Part shown: in pieces, positions 26,183 through 37,459 of the stretch
Layout: each line of letters starts with the position of its first letter
How positions within the stretch are numbered: the first letter of the stretch is position 1
Assembly (NCBI RefSeq): GCF_035978755.1
Contig: NZ_CP108414.1
Coordinates: 3,782,001-3,846,000 of the forward strand
Source: Streptomyces sp. NBC_01298
GTDB taxonomy: Bacteria; Actinomycetota; Actinomycetes; Streptomycetales; Streptomycetaceae
Reading direction: 5' to 3'
Length of the DNA: 64,000 nucleotides
Notes under the pieces: generated by a model
Seen by the model: only the letters and a program-made list of their open reading frames with translations
Told to the model about the DNA's origin: nothing
The model's database searches: none
Translations under genes and position numbers: made by a program

Positions 26183-27307
26183 TCAGCGGCTGTGCTGCGA
26201 GTCCGCGATGGTGACCTCGACCCGCTGGAACTCCTTGAGCTCGCTGTAGCCGGTGGTGGCCATCGAGCGGCGCAGCGCGCCGAAGATGTTCATGGAGCCG
26301 TCCGGGGAGTGCGACGGGCCGGTGAGAATCTCCTCGGTGGTGCCGACCGTGCCGAGGTCGACCTTCTTGCCGCGCGGCACGTCCTCGTGGACGGCCTCCA
26401 TGCCCCAGTGGTTGCCCTTGCCGGGCGCGTCCGTGGCACGGGCCAGCGGGGAGCCCATCATCACGGCGTCGGCGCCGCAGGCGACGGCCTTGGGGATGTC
26501 GCCGGACCAGCCCACGCCGCCGTCGGCGATGACGTGCACGTAGCGGCCGCCGGACTCGTCCATGTAGTCGCGGCGGGCCGCGGCCACGTCGGCGACGGCG
26601 GTGGCCATCGGGACCTGGATACCGAGCACGTTGCGCGTGGTGTGCGCGGCGCCGCCGCCGAAGCCGACCAGGACACCGGCCGCGCCGGTGCGCATCAGGT
26701 GCAGGGCCGCGGTGTAGGTGGCGCAGCCGCCCACGATGACCGGGACGTCGAGCTCGTAGATGAACTGCTTGAGGTTCAGCGGCTCGGCGGCGCCGGAGAC
26801 GTGCTCCGCCGACACGGTGGTGCCGCGGATCACGAAGATGTCCACGCCCGCGTCGACGACGGCCTTGGAGAACTCGGCCGTGCGCTGCGGGGAGAGGGCG
26901 GCGGCGGTGACGACACCGGAGTCGCGCACCTCCTTGATCCGCTGACGGATCAGGTCCGCCTGGATGGGAGCGGAGTAGATCTCCTGGAGACGGCGGGTGG
27001 CGGTCTCCTCGTCCAGCTCCGCGATCTCGTCGAGCAGCGGCTGCGGGTCCTCGTACCGGGTCCACAGACCTTCGAGGTTCAGCACGCCGAGGCCGCCGAG
27101 CTCGCCGATGCGGATGGCGGTCTGCGGGGAGACGACCGAGTCCATGGGGGCGGCCAGGAACGGGAGCTCGAAGCGGTAGGCGTCGATCTGCCAGGCGATC
27201 GAGACCTCCTTCGGGTCCCGGGTACGGCGGCTGGGGACGATGGCGATGTCATCGAACGCGTACGCCCTGCGGCCGCGCTTGCCGCGCCCGATCTCGATCT
27301 CAGTCAC
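26183..27307 (-). CDS. guaB3: GuaB3-family IMP dehydrogenase-related protein
   Basis: A 374-residue TIM-barrel protein of the IMPDH/GMP reductase superfamily without CBS domains, starting MTEIEIGRGKRGRRAYAFDD. The N-terminal barrel has FLAAPMDSVVSPQTA. The phosphate-binding region reads GVGWSGDIPKAVACGADAVM. The family's catalytic loop, SICTTR in guaB, reads GGAAHTTR here and has no Cys. This is consistent with actinobacterial GuaB3 proteins, whose reaction is not settled. It lies directly downstream of guaB on the same strand with a strong terminator between, so it is probably transcribed separately. A role in purine balance is inferred from context. Confidence 0.85.
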   Translation of the reverse strand: MTEIEIGRGKRGRRAYAFDDIAIVPSRRTRDPKEVSIAWQIDAYRFELPFLAAPMDSVVSPQTAIRIGELGGLGVLNLEGLWTRYEDPQPLLDEIAELDEETATRRLQEIYSAPIQADLIRQRIKEVRDSGVVTAAALSPQRTAEFSKAVVDAGVDIFVIRGTTVSAEHVSGAAEPLNLKQFIYELDVPVIVGGCATYTAALHLMRTGAAGVLVGFGGGAAHTTRNVLGIQVPMATAVADVAAARRDYMDESGGRYVHVIADGGVGWSGDIPKAVACGADAVMMGSPLARATDAPGKGNHWGMEAVHEDVPRGKKVDLGTVGTTEEILTGPSHSPDGSMNIFGALRRSMATTGYSELKEFQRVEVTIADSQHSR

Positions 27308-27405
27308 GTGTGGTGGCCTTTCCTGTGGGTCTGCCCGTCCAGTATCCCCGAACCCCGGCGCGCCGCGTTCCGGTGACCGCTGTACGGACGCACGTACCGG
27401 GCACG

Positions 27406-27441
27406 CCGGAGGGGCGGGCCCGCGCGGGCCCGCCCCTCCGG
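27406..27441 (-). terminator. guaB terminator
   Basis: An 18-bp perfect inverted repeat with no loop beyond its centre, 22 nt after the guaB stop codon. Confidence 0.8.
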
Positions 27442-27463
27442 TACTGCGTGGATGCCGCTCCGA

Positions 27464-29080
<1,617 letters not shown>

Positions 29081-29081
29081 C

Positions 29082-29149
29082 TACGGGAAAAACCCGTACG
29101 GCCTACGGGAAAAACCTCGCACGGCCTACGGGAAGACCCGCACGGCCTA
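29082..29149. repeat. Three tandem 21-23 bp repeats, each a small hairpin
   Basis: Units at 29082-29103, 29104-29126 and 29127-29147, each with TACGGGAA, a short A-run, CCC and ACGGCC. On the minus strand each unit can fold into a CGGG/CCCG stem with a T-rich loop. The array starts at the stop codon of the sigma factor and may act as its terminator. Confidence 0.75.
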
Positions 29150-29884
29150 CTGCTCGGCGAGCGCGCGGAGCCGGCTCAGCGCCCGGTGCTGGGCGACGCG
29201 CACCGCCCCGGGGGACATTCCGAGCATCTGCCCGGTCTCTTCGGCGGTCAGCCCGACGGCCACGCGCAGGACGAGGAGCTCGCGCTGGTTCTCCGGAAGG
29301 TTGGCGAGCAGCTTCTTGGCCCAGGCGGCGTCACTGCTCAGCAGTGCGCGCTCCTCCGGCCCCAGGGAGTCGTCGGGCCGCTCCGGCATCTCGTCGGAGG
29401 GCACGGCCGTACTGCCCGGATGGCGCATGGCGGCCCGCTGGAGATCGGCGACCTTGTGCGCGGCGATGGCGAAGACGAAGGCCTCGAAGGGGCGTCCGGT
29501 GTCGCGGTAGCGCGGCAGGGCCATCAGGACGGCGACGCAGACCTCCTGCGCCAGGTCCTCCACGAAGTGACGAGCGTCACCCGGAAGTCGCGACAGGCGG
29601 GAGCGGCAGTAGCGGATGGCGAGGGGGTGCACGAAGGCCAGCAGATCGTGGGTGGCCTGCTCGTCGCCCTCCACCGCACGGCGTACGAGCGCGCTGACGG
29701 TACCGTCGCCGCTGTTGCGGGAGGCGCCGCCGCCCCCTGTGGTCGCGGGTGACCCCGGGGCCTCGTCGTCGCGCATCAATCCATGGTGCCTTGGCGCCGG
29801 GGCATTCGCGGCACCGCGGCCCGTGTTGTGCGTCGAAGCGTTATGCGTCGACGGGTCGTGCGGGGTGGGTGCACCGGAACTCAT
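29147..29884 (-). CDS. shbA: ECF-type sigma factor, ShbA-like
   Basis: A 245-residue RNA polymerase sigma factor. ATG 29884 follows a GGGAGGGGAGGG stretch. About 80 residues of low-complexity N-terminus precede sigma region 2 ([52 protein letters not shown]), the promoter -10 recognition part. Region 4 has [24 protein letters not shown] and [20 protein letters not shown], the -35 recognition part. The position beside bldM and guaB matches shbA, whose product in Streptomyces drives the principal sigma gene hrdB. The identity rests on this synteny and on the domain pattern. An internal ATG near 29776 is an alternative start. Confidence 0.82.
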   Translation of the reverse strand: MSSGAPTPHDPSTHNASTHNTGRGAANAPAPRHHGLMRDDEAPGSPATTGGGGASRNSGDGTVSALVRRAVEGDEQATHDLLAFVHPLAIRYCRSRLSRLPGDARHFVEDLAQEVCVAVLMALPRYRDTGRPFEAFVFAIAAHKVADLQRAAMRHPGSTAVPSDEMPERPDDSLGPEERALLSSDAAWAKKLLANLPENQRELLVLRVAVGLTAEETGQMLGMSPGAVRVAQHRALSRLRALAEQ

Positions 29885-30154
29885 GGTCTGGCCCTCCCCT
29901 CCCGCTCGGCCGAATCGTCCCCGCGGCGACATCTCCAGGATGCGCCACACCCTCAAGCATGCGGCATCGCGCCCGAAGCGACACGTCCCCCGGATTGTGC
30001 ACCGTCAATCCCCCGCGCGCACCAGGGTGCGGCGGATCGGACGGCGGGAGATTCCGGAGGGCGGCCGGGGCCGCGGGTCCGGGGTGGGCCGGGGGCCGGG
30101 ACGGGCCGGCCCGCCGACGGCACCGCCGGCCGGTGAGGGCCGGCGGACCTGCGG

Positions 30155-30766
30155 TCAGCGGACCAGGCCCCAGCGGAACCCGAGCGCCACGGCGTGCGCC
30201 CGGTCGGACGCACCCAGCTTCTTGAACAGCCGGCGGGCGTGCGTCTTGACCGTGTCCTCGGAGAGGAAGAGCTCGCGCCCGATCTCCGCGTTGGACCGGC
30301 CGTGGCTCATGCCTTCCAGCACCTGGATCTCGCGTGCGGTGAGCGTGGGCGCGGCGCCCATCTCGGCCGAACGGAGCCGGCGCGGGGCCAGCCTCCAGGT
30401 CGGGTCGGCGAGGGCCTGGGTGACCGTGGCCCGCAGTTCGGCGCGCGAGGCGTCCTTGTGCAGGTAGCCCCGGGCGCCGGCGGCGACCGCGAGGGCCACG
30501 CCGTCCAGGTCCTCGGCGACCGTCAGCATGATGATGCGGGCCCCGGGGTCGGCCGAGAGCAGCCGGCGCACCGTCTCCACACCGCCGAGCCCGGGCATCC
30601 GTACATCCATCAGAATCAGGTCGGAACGGTCGGCACCCCAGCGGCGGAGGACTTCCTCGCCGTTGGCAGCCGTCGTCACACGCTCGACGCCGGGCACGGT
30701 GGCAACCGCGCGGCGGAGCGCCTCTCGGGCAAGCGGGGAGTCGTCGCAGACGAGGACGGATGTCAT
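30155..30766 (-). CDS. bldM: Developmental response regulator BldM
   Basis: A 203-residue NarL/FixJ-type orphan response regulator. The receiver domain has acidic residues in LVCDDSPLA, Asp54 in LILMDVRMPG and Lys104 in YLHKDAS. The C-terminal HTH has LTAREIQVLEGMSHGRSNAE and DTVKTHARRLFKKLGASDR. Length, sequence and position next to whiD match BldM, which as a homodimer and as a heterodimer with WhiI activates early and late sporulation genes in Streptomyces. ATG 30766 follows GGAGGGCGG. A perfect sigma-BldN promoter lies upstream at 30893-30920, giving a leader of about 120 nt. Confidence 0.95.
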   Translation of the reverse strand: MTSVLVCDDSPLAREALRRAVATVPGVERVTTAANGEEVLRRWGADRSDLILMDVRMPGLGGVETVRRLLSADPGARIIMLTVAEDLDGVALAVAAGARGYLHKDASRAELRATVTQALADPTWRLAPRRLRSAEMGAAPTLTAREIQVLEGMSHGRSNAEIGRELFLSEDTVKTHARRLFKKLGASDRAHAVALGFRWGLVR

Positions 30767-30892
30767 GACCGCCCTCCGCAGCTGCTGATGCGCGTCACCT
30801 TGAGCCTCCAGGCTGGTACGTATCGTCACCTGTGCGGTCGATGCCCCCGGACACATGTCCGAGAACTTCTTGGTTCAACCGCCTTCGCACTC

Positions 30893-30920
30893 TCAACGAT
30901 GGTCACTCGAAAGAGTTACG
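30893..30920 (-). promoter_or_regulatory. Sigma-BldN promoter of bldM
   Basis: Read on the minus strand, CGTAAC (30920-30915) and CGTTGA (30898-30893) are separated by exactly 16 bp, identical to the published sigma-BldN consensus. It points into bldM. Confidence 0.9.
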
Positions 30921-31077
30921 GGTCGGACGGACACCTTCGGCACTCTACGTGAGGAAGCGAACACAAGGCAGGAGCCACTCGCCGCGTGTCCTCCAGATGA
31001 CGGTATGCCCTATTTGGCGGCTTTCCTTCCGTTTGGCGCATGTCTGAGGCTAGATTCCCAATGAGTCATATTTACAT

Positions 31078-31092
31078 CTACTACGACAGTAG
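31078..31092. promoter_or_regulatory. Possible operator upstream of whiD
   Basis: CTACTACGACAGTAG is an inverted repeat with 5-bp arms and a 5-nt gap, located 54 nt before the whiD start. It is a candidate binding site for a dimeric regulator. The regulator is not identified. Confidence 0.35.
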
Positions 31093-31145
31093 GTGTGGAG
31101 ACATGGACCGTATCCGCCTCAGTACCGGCACCAAGAGGACTACCA

Positions 31146-31481
31146 ATGGCAGATTTCTCCCGCCTCCCCGGACCGAACGCCGACCTCTGGGACTGGCAGC
31201 TGCTGGCTGCCTGCCGCGGGGTCGACAGCTCCCTCTTCTTCCACCCGGAAGGCGAGCGGGGCGCGGCCAGGAGCGCGCGCGAGACCTCGGCTAAAGAGGT
31301 CTGCATGCGATGCCCGGTGCGTTCTGAATGCGCCGCGCACGCACTCGCCGTCCGTGAGCCCTACGGGGTGTGGGGCGGCCTCACCGAGGACGAACGCGAA
31401 GAACTGATGGGCCGCGCCCGCCACCGCCTGATCCCGGCGACCACCGCGATCGGGCCGAGCGCGCCGATCGCCCCGCACTGA
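31146..31481 (+). CDS. whiD: WhiB-like iron-sulfur regulator WhiD
   Basis: A 111-residue Wbl protein. The four cluster ligands are Cys23, Cys53, Cys56 and Cys62 (VCMRCPVRSEC). The Wbl turn GVWGG follows (about 75-79), with a basic C-terminus containing GRARHR. WhiD binds a [4Fe-4S] cluster sensitive to oxygen and nitric oxide and is needed for spore maturation in Streptomyces, probably acting with a sigma factor. Divergent from bldM with a 379-nt intergenic region. The ATG at 31146 follows AAGAGGA and gives the known length. A longer in-frame start was rejected. Confidence 0.95.
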   Translation: MADFSRLPGPNADLWDWQLLAACRGVDSSLFFHPEGERGAARSARETSAKEVCMRCPVRSECAAHALAVREPYGVWGGLTEDEREELMGRARHRLIPATTAIGPSAPIAPH

Positions 31482-31733
31482 CCGGGCTCCACACGAAACG
31501 ACCGAAGGAACGTTTCGCCGATCTGATCGGCACACGCAGCACCGGCACACGCAGCACCGACGCGCACGGGTGTGCCGCGTACCGGACCGGGCTGCCACCC
31601 GACCGGCCGTACCGCCGTACGGTCCTTCGCGTGGCGGCCCCGTCCGCCGCGGGATCCGGCCACCCGGCCCATCGGGGCCAGGGCCATCCGCGCCAGGGCC
31701 GGCCGCCGGCGCCGGACCGAGCGCGCCCGGCCG

Positions 31734-32633
31734 TCAGCGCCGGGCGGCCCGCTCCAGCTGGACCAGGGTCGCGGCCACCGCCGGCACCCTGGCCAGGTCG
31801 GGCAGGGTCAGCGCGACGACCTCCCGCTCGACGGCCGGTTCCACGACGAGGGTGCTCACGCCCTTGGCCCGTACGGACTCCACCGCGAGCTCCGGCAGCA
31901 CCGCGACCCCGAGCCCGGCCCCGACCAGGCCGACCACGGCCGGGTAGTCGTCGGTGGCGAAGTCGATGCGCGGGGTGAAACCGGCCGCCTCGCACACCTC
32001 CACCAGATGGCGGCGGCAGCGCGGACAGCCCGCGATCCAGGGCTCGTCGGCCAGCTCCGCCATGCCCACCCGCTCCGCTCCCGCCAGCCGGTGCCCTTCG
32101 GGAACCAGCCCGACGAGCCGGTCGGTCAGCAGCGGCCGGACCACGAGGTCCTCCCACTCGGCCGCCGATCCCGAGGCGCCGCCGTAGCGGAAGGCCAGCG
32201 CCAGATCGCAGTCCCCCTCGCGCAGCATCTCCACCGAGCGCGGCGGCTCCGCCTCGACCAGTGAGATCCGGGTCCCCGGGTGCTCGGCGCGCATCGCCGC
32301 GAGCGCGGTCGGCACCAGCGTGGAACTGCCGCTGGGGAAGGAGACCAGCCGGACCCGCCCAGCGCGCAGCCCGGCGATGGCCGCGACCTCCTCCTCCGCG
32401 GCCGTCAGTCCGGCGAGGATCCCGGCGGCATGCCGGACCAGCGCCTCACCGGCCTGGGTGAGGCGCATCTCGCGCCCGGTGCGGATCAGCAGCGGGGTGC
32501 CGGCGGACTGCTCCAGCGCCTTCATCTGCTGGGAGACGGCCGGTTGGGTGCAGCCGAGCTCGCGGGCGGCGGCGGAGAAGGACCCGGTTCCGGCGACAGC
32601 GCGCAGAACTCGGAGATGACGTGCCTCGATCAC
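31734..32633 (-). CDS. LysR-family transcriptional regulator
   Basis: A 299-residue regulator. The N-terminal winged HTH has GSFSAAARELGCTQPAVSQQ and a linker helix. The C-terminal periplasmic-binding-like effector domain covers about residues 90-295. It contains a CPRC pair (GCPRCRRHL), which might be redox or metal responsive. GTG start at 32633. It is divergent from the MOSC gene (79-nt gap), the usual layout for a LysR regulator and its target, but the effector is unknown. Confidence 0.88.
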   Translation of the reverse strand: MIEARHLRVLRAVAGTGSFSAAARELGCTQPAVSQQMKALEQSAGTPLLIRTGREMRLTQAGEALVRHAAGILAGLTAAEEEVAAIAGLRAGRVRLVSFPSGSSTLVPTALAAMRAEHPGTRISLVEAEPPRSVEMLREGDCDLALAFRYGGASGSAAEWEDLVVRPLLTDRLVGLVPEGHRLAGAERVGMAELADEPWIAGCPRCRRHLVEVCEAAGFTPRIDFATDDYPAVVGLVGAGLGVAVLPELAVESVRAKGVSTLVVEPAVEREVVALTLPDLARVPAVAATLVQLERAARR

Positions 32634-32712
32634 CCTTCGAGCATAAGGGGTACTTTGATCTCGGCGCGAATGACCCCCGGCTGCCTTTGAGGTGATCGGC
32701 TAGCGTGGTGCC

Positions 32713-33390
32713 ATGCATCTGATCTCCGTGAACCTCGGCCGTGCGACGGCCGTCGACTACACCGACGCCCCGGACGGGCTGACCGGTCACGGCAAGATCC
32801 CCGCGCCGGGCCCCGTACGGGTCTTCGCTCCGGGCCCCAAGGGCGTCGGCGCGAGCGGCGTCGAAGGGGACGACGTCTGTCACCTGCGCCATCACGGCGG
32901 TGACCACCAGGCCGTGTACGCGTACGCCCGCGAGGACCTGGAGTGGTGGGAGCGGGAGCTCGGCCGCGAACTGCCCGGCGGGACCTTCGGCGAGAACTTC
33001 ACCACCTCCGGACTCGACGTGAACGGCGCGCTGCTCGGCGAGCGCTGGCGGGTCGGACCCGATCTGCTCCTGGAGGTGGCCTCGGCCCGCATCCCGTGCC
33101 GGACCTTCCAGGGGATCCTCGGCGAGAGGGCCTGGGTCAAGCGGTTCACCCAGGAGGCCCGGCCGGGCGCCTACCTGCGGGTCCTGCGGGAAGGCTCGGT
33201 CTCCCCCGGGGACACCATCGAGGTCGCGCACCGCCCGGACCACGAGGTGACGGTGGCGTTCTGGTTCCGCGCCTTCACCACCGAGCGGGAGCTGCTGCCG
33301 CGCACACTGGCGGCGGGTGACGCGCTGGAGCCGGAAGCCCGGGACAAGGCGCTGGCCCACGTGGAGAAGTACGGGAAGCCGGGCGACTAG
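32713..33390 (+). CDS. MOSC-domain protein (YiiM type)
   Basis: A 225-residue cytosolic protein of the MOSC superfamily (molybdenum cofactor sulfurase C-terminal domain). Features are HHGGDHQAVYAYAREDLEWW, GTFGENFTTSGLDVN and the conserved Cys in ARIPCRTFQG. Stand-alone MOSC proteins such as YiiM reduce N-hydroxylated compounds or bind molybdopterin. The physiological substrate is unknown. A TAGCGT box (32701-32706) six bases before the ATG suggests a leaderless transcript. Followed at 9 nt by a short-chain dehydrogenase. Confidence 0.85.
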   Translation: MHLISVNLGRATAVDYTDAPDGLTGHGKIPAPGPVRVFAPGPKGVGASGVEGDDVCHLRHHGGDHQAVYAYAREDLEWWERELGRELPGGTFGENFTTSGLDVNGALLGERWRVGPDLLLEVASARIPCRTFQGILGERAWVKRFTQEARPGAYLRVLREGSVSPGDTIEVAHRPDHEVTVAFWFRAFTTERELLPRTLAAGDALEPEARDKALAHVEKYGKPGD

Positions 33391-33399
33391 GTTGCGCCT

Positions 33400-34173
33400 A
33401 TGACGACTGCGTTGATTACGGGATCCACGGCGGGCATCGGCGCCGCCTTCGCCCGGCGGCTCGCCGCCCAGGGGCACAACCTCGTCCTGGTGGCGCGGGA
33501 CACCAAGCGCCTCGGGGAGCAGGCCACCGAGCTGCACGACCGGCACGGCATCGAGGCCGAGGTGCTGGCCGCCGACCTCTCCACCGAGGAGGGCATCACG
33601 GCGGTCGAGGAGCGCCTCGCCGACCGCAAGCACCCGGTGGACCTGCTGGTGAACAACGCGGGCTTCGGCAACAAGGGCCGCTACCTCGAAGTGTCCATGG
33701 CCGACGAGCTGACCATGCTGAAGGTCCACATCGAGGCCGTGCTGCGGCTGACCTCGGCGGCCGTGGAGCCGATGCGCTCGCGCGGGCGCGGCGGCGTGAT
33801 CAACGTGGCCTCGGTGGCCGCCTTCCTGCCGCGCGGCACCTACGGGGCGAGCAAGGCCTGGGTCGTGCAGTTCACCCAGGGCGCGGCCAAGGACCTGACC
33901 GGCTCGGGCGTACGGATGATGGCGCTGTGCCCGGGCTTCGTGCGCACCGAGTTCCACGAGCGGGCCGGCATGGGCACGGACAACATCCCCGGCTGGATGT
34001 GGCTCGACGCCGACAAGCTGGTGGCCGCCGCGCTGGCCGATCTGGCGCGGGGCAAGACGGTGTCGATCCCGGATCCGCGGTACAAGGCGCTGATGGGCGT
34101 GGTGAAGCTGACCCCGCGGGGGCTGCTGGGCGGGATGTCCTCGCGCACGGGGCGCAAGTACGGGCCCCAGTAA
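33400..34173 (+). CDS. Short-chain dehydrogenase/reductase
   Basis: A 257-residue SDR. Cofactor motif TGSTAGIGAAFARR and NNAG in LVNNAGFGNKG. The catalytic Ser lies in NVASVAAFLP and the Tyr and Lys in TYGASKAW. The Arg after the second strand (VARD) suggests NADP preference. A TAGGTT box overlaps the stop codon of the upstream MOSC gene and lies six bases before the ATG, so a separate leaderless transcript is possible as well as readthrough. Substrate unknown. Confidence 0.88.
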   Translation: MTTALITGSTAGIGAAFARRLAAQGHNLVLVARDTKRLGEQATELHDRHGIEAEVLAADLSTEEGITAVEERLADRKHPVDLLVNNAGFGNKGRYLEVSMADELTMLKVHIEAVLRLTSAAVEPMRSRGRGGVINVASVAAFLPRGTYGASKAWVVQFTQGAAKDLTGSGVRMMALCPGFVRTEFHERAGMGTDNIPGWMWLDADKLVAAALADLARGKTVSIPDPRYKALMGVVKLTPRGLLGGMSSRTGRKYGPQ

Positions 34174-34278
34174 TCGGGGCGCGGGTCCCGCATCCCGTGG
34201 TGACCTGTGGGTAAACGGGGCATATGGGTGAAATCTCCCTAGACTGGATGTGTCCCATCCAGCGCGGGAGGCGACGCG

Positions 34279-34977
34279 ATGACATTCGTACAAGTGATCG
34301 ACTACGAGACCAAGCGCTTCGACGAGATGAACAGTCTCATCGACCGCTATGCCGAGCAGACCGCCGGCAGGCGCACGGTCACCCACACGCTCATCGGCAG
34401 GGATCGCGACTCCAAGACCCACTACGTGGACCTCGTCGAATTCCCCTCGTACGAAGAGGCCATGAGGAACTCCTCGCTCCCGGAAACCGACCGGATGTTC
34501 CAGGAGATGGTGGCGCTCTGCGAAGGCATGCCGAAGTTCATGAACCTCGACGTGGTCCGTGACGAGTACCTCAACAAGCTCGTCGTGAACCGCTTCCTCG
34601 AGGAGGTCGTGGGCAAGGGCAACTTCGACGCCGTCGAGGAGTGCATCGCCGCCGACTACGTCACCCACGACATCATGGAGAAGGCGGGCGAGGGCGGCGG
34701 CCGCGAGGGCATCCGCAAGACCGTCGGCATGTGGCGGAGCGCGTTCGACATGACCTTCGACATGACGCGGCAGGTCGCCGAAGGCGACTGCGTCACCACC
34801 CTGTGGGACTGGAAGGGCACTCACAAGGGCGAGTTCATGGGGGTCGCGCCGACCGGCAAGGAATTCACCATGTCGGGTTGTACGACCTGCCGGATCGAGA
34901 ACGGCCAGATCGCCGAGGACTGGTGGTACTACGACGCACCGGGCCTGATGCGCCAGATGGGCATGATGCCCGGATAG
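34279..34977 (+). CDS. ABM-like/SnoaL-like fusion protein
   Basis: A 232-residue cytosolic protein joining two small alpha+beta domains. Residues 1-95 resemble the dimeric alpha-beta barrel (ABM) fold, with VIDYETKRFDEMNSLIDRY and THYVDLVEFPSYEEAM. Residues about 100-232 match SnoaL-like ester cyclase or NTF2-like domains, with NRFLEEVVGKGNFDAVEECI, DYVTHD, TLWDWKGTHKGEFMG and a final EDWWYYD. SnoaL proteins bind or isomerise aromatic polyketides, but stand-alone members have varied roles. No polyketide genes are nearby, so the substrate is unknown. A terminator follows. Confidence 0.75.
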   Translation: MTFVQVIDYETKRFDEMNSLIDRYAEQTAGRRTVTHTLIGRDRDSKTHYVDLVEFPSYEEAMRNSSLPETDRMFQEMVALCEGMPKFMNLDVVRDEYLNKLVVNRFLEEVVGKGNFDAVEECIAADYVTHDIMEKAGEGGGREGIRKTVGMWRSAFDMTFDMTRQVAEGDCVTTLWDWKGTHKGEFMGVAPTGKEFTMSGCTTCRIENGQIAEDWWYYDAPGLMRQMGMMPG

Positions 34978-35005
34978 CACCGGACAGCACCGGACAGCAG
35001 ACGAG

Positions 35006-35048
35006 AAAGCCCCGGTCACCACCGCTTGGCAGTGGTGACCGGGGCTTT
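35006..35048. terminator. Bidirectional terminator between the ABM/SnoaL gene and groEL
   Basis: A 17-bp perfect inverted repeat (35006-35022 and 35032-35048) with a 9-nt loop, flanked by AAA on the left and TTT on the right. Confidence 0.85.
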
Positions 35049-35093
35049 GCCGTACTTACCGACCGTTCTTACCGGCCGCGCCTACTGACGAGG

Positions 35094-36734
<1,641 letters not shown>

Positions 36735-36861
36735 TCAGCCCTCTCGTTGCTATCCCCGGCCGCTCACCGCGACCGCCTGTCAGACACGAACTACGCCCCT
36801 CGCCGCCCGGCATCAGCAGGGGTGACCAGGGGCGTAGCTCAAAGCAAAACTGGAGAAGTGA

Positions 36862-37170
36862 TTACTTCTCGACGATCGCGAGCACGTCGCGGGCCGAGAG
36901 GACGAGGTACTCCTCGCCGTTGTACTTCACTTCGGTGCCGCCGTACTTGGAGTACAGGACGACGTCGCCGACGGTGACGTCCAGCGGGAGACGCTGGCCG
37001 TCCTCGAAGCGACCCGGACCCACGGCGAGGACGACGCCCTCCTGGGGCTTCTCCTTCGCGGTGTCCGGGATGACCAGGCCAGAGGCCGTGGTCTGCTCGG
37101 CGTCGAGCGGCTGGACCACAATGCGGTCCTCGAGCGGCTTGATGGCAACCTTGGAGCTGGTGGTCGTCAC
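36862..37170 (-). CDS. groES: Co-chaperonin GroES
   Basis: A 102-residue lid protein for GroEL. Typical features: [20 protein letters not shown], the mobile loop [20 protein letters not shown], and [19 protein letters not shown] near the end. GTG start at 37170, behind GGAAGG. It is first in the operon with groEL1. Its promoter overlaps a CIRCE operator, so it is heat-inducible through loss of HrcA repression. Confidence 0.97.
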   Translation of the reverse strand: MTTTSSKVAIKPLEDRIVVQPLDAEQTTASGLVIPDTAKEKPQEGVVLAVGPGRFEDGQRLPLDVTVGDVVLYSKYGGTEVKYNGEEYLVLSARDVLAIVEK

Positions 37171-37266
37171 GATCTGACCTTCCGCTTCGGAGATCCGGGG
37201 TTAATTGTCTGAGGTGGCGACCATGTCGATCCGTCGTCGCGGGTGCCGGATCTGCCTGTCGCCGTG

Positions 37267-37293
37267 TTGGCACTCACCAGGGGCGAGTGCCAG
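37267..37293. promoter_or_regulatory. CIRCE operator (proximal)
   Basis: TTGGCACTC, nine bases, GAGTGCCAG: one arm deviates from the HrcA/CIRCE consensus TTAGCACTC-N9-GAGTGCTAA at two places. It lies downstream of the groES transcription start. Confidence 0.88.
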
Positions 37294-37299
37294 ACGCGA

Positions 37300-37328
37300 G
37301 ACTATTCCGGGGATTAGCACTCGGTCAA
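37300..37328 (-). promoter_or_regulatory. groES-groEL1 promoter
   Basis: On the minus strand TTGACC (37328-37323) and ATAGTC (37305-37300) are separated by 17 bp, close to the vegetative consensus. The -35 box lies in the spacer of the distal CIRCE element, so HrcA binding would block polymerase. Confidence 0.75.
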
Positions 37329-37340
37329 GCGGAGTGCCAA
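37314..37340. promoter_or_regulatory. CIRCE operator (distal)
   Basis: TTAGCACTC, nine bases, GAGTGCCAA: nearly perfect CIRCE. It overlaps the -35 region of the groES promoter. Confidence 0.93.
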
Positions 37341-37420
37341 TACGCGCCGCTGGTTTCGCAGCCTTGGCCGCCTGTTCGAGGCCCCGAATCCTGCGGGGAC
37401 GCTGTCCCCGGGCCCCTGCG

Positions 37421-37442
37421 CCTCAAGCGCCGGCGGGGCTGG
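37421..37442 (-). repeat. Dispersed Streptomyces repeat, copy 1 (inverted)
   Basis: CCTCAAGCGCCGGCGGGGCT is the reverse-complement relative of copies at 37684 and 37765 (core GTCCGGCG.TTGAGG). Confidence 0.75.
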
Positions 37443-37459
37443 CTTGCGCCGAGGCTCGG

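Noticed and set aside
29082..29149. Possible CRISPR array
   Set aside because: Repeats of 21-23 bp are directly adjacent with no unique spacers, and no cas genes are near.
31361..31687. Minus-strand open frame overlapping the whiD 3' end
   Set aside because: No Shine-Dalgarno, no family motif, and it overlaps whiD in antisense. The interval 31482-31733 shows only a short direct repeat of GCACACGCAGCACC.
34279..34977. Part of a secondary-metabolite cluster
   Set aside because: The ABM/SnoaL fusion and another ABM protein are isolated among housekeeping genes; there are no synthase, carrier or tailoring genes nearby.
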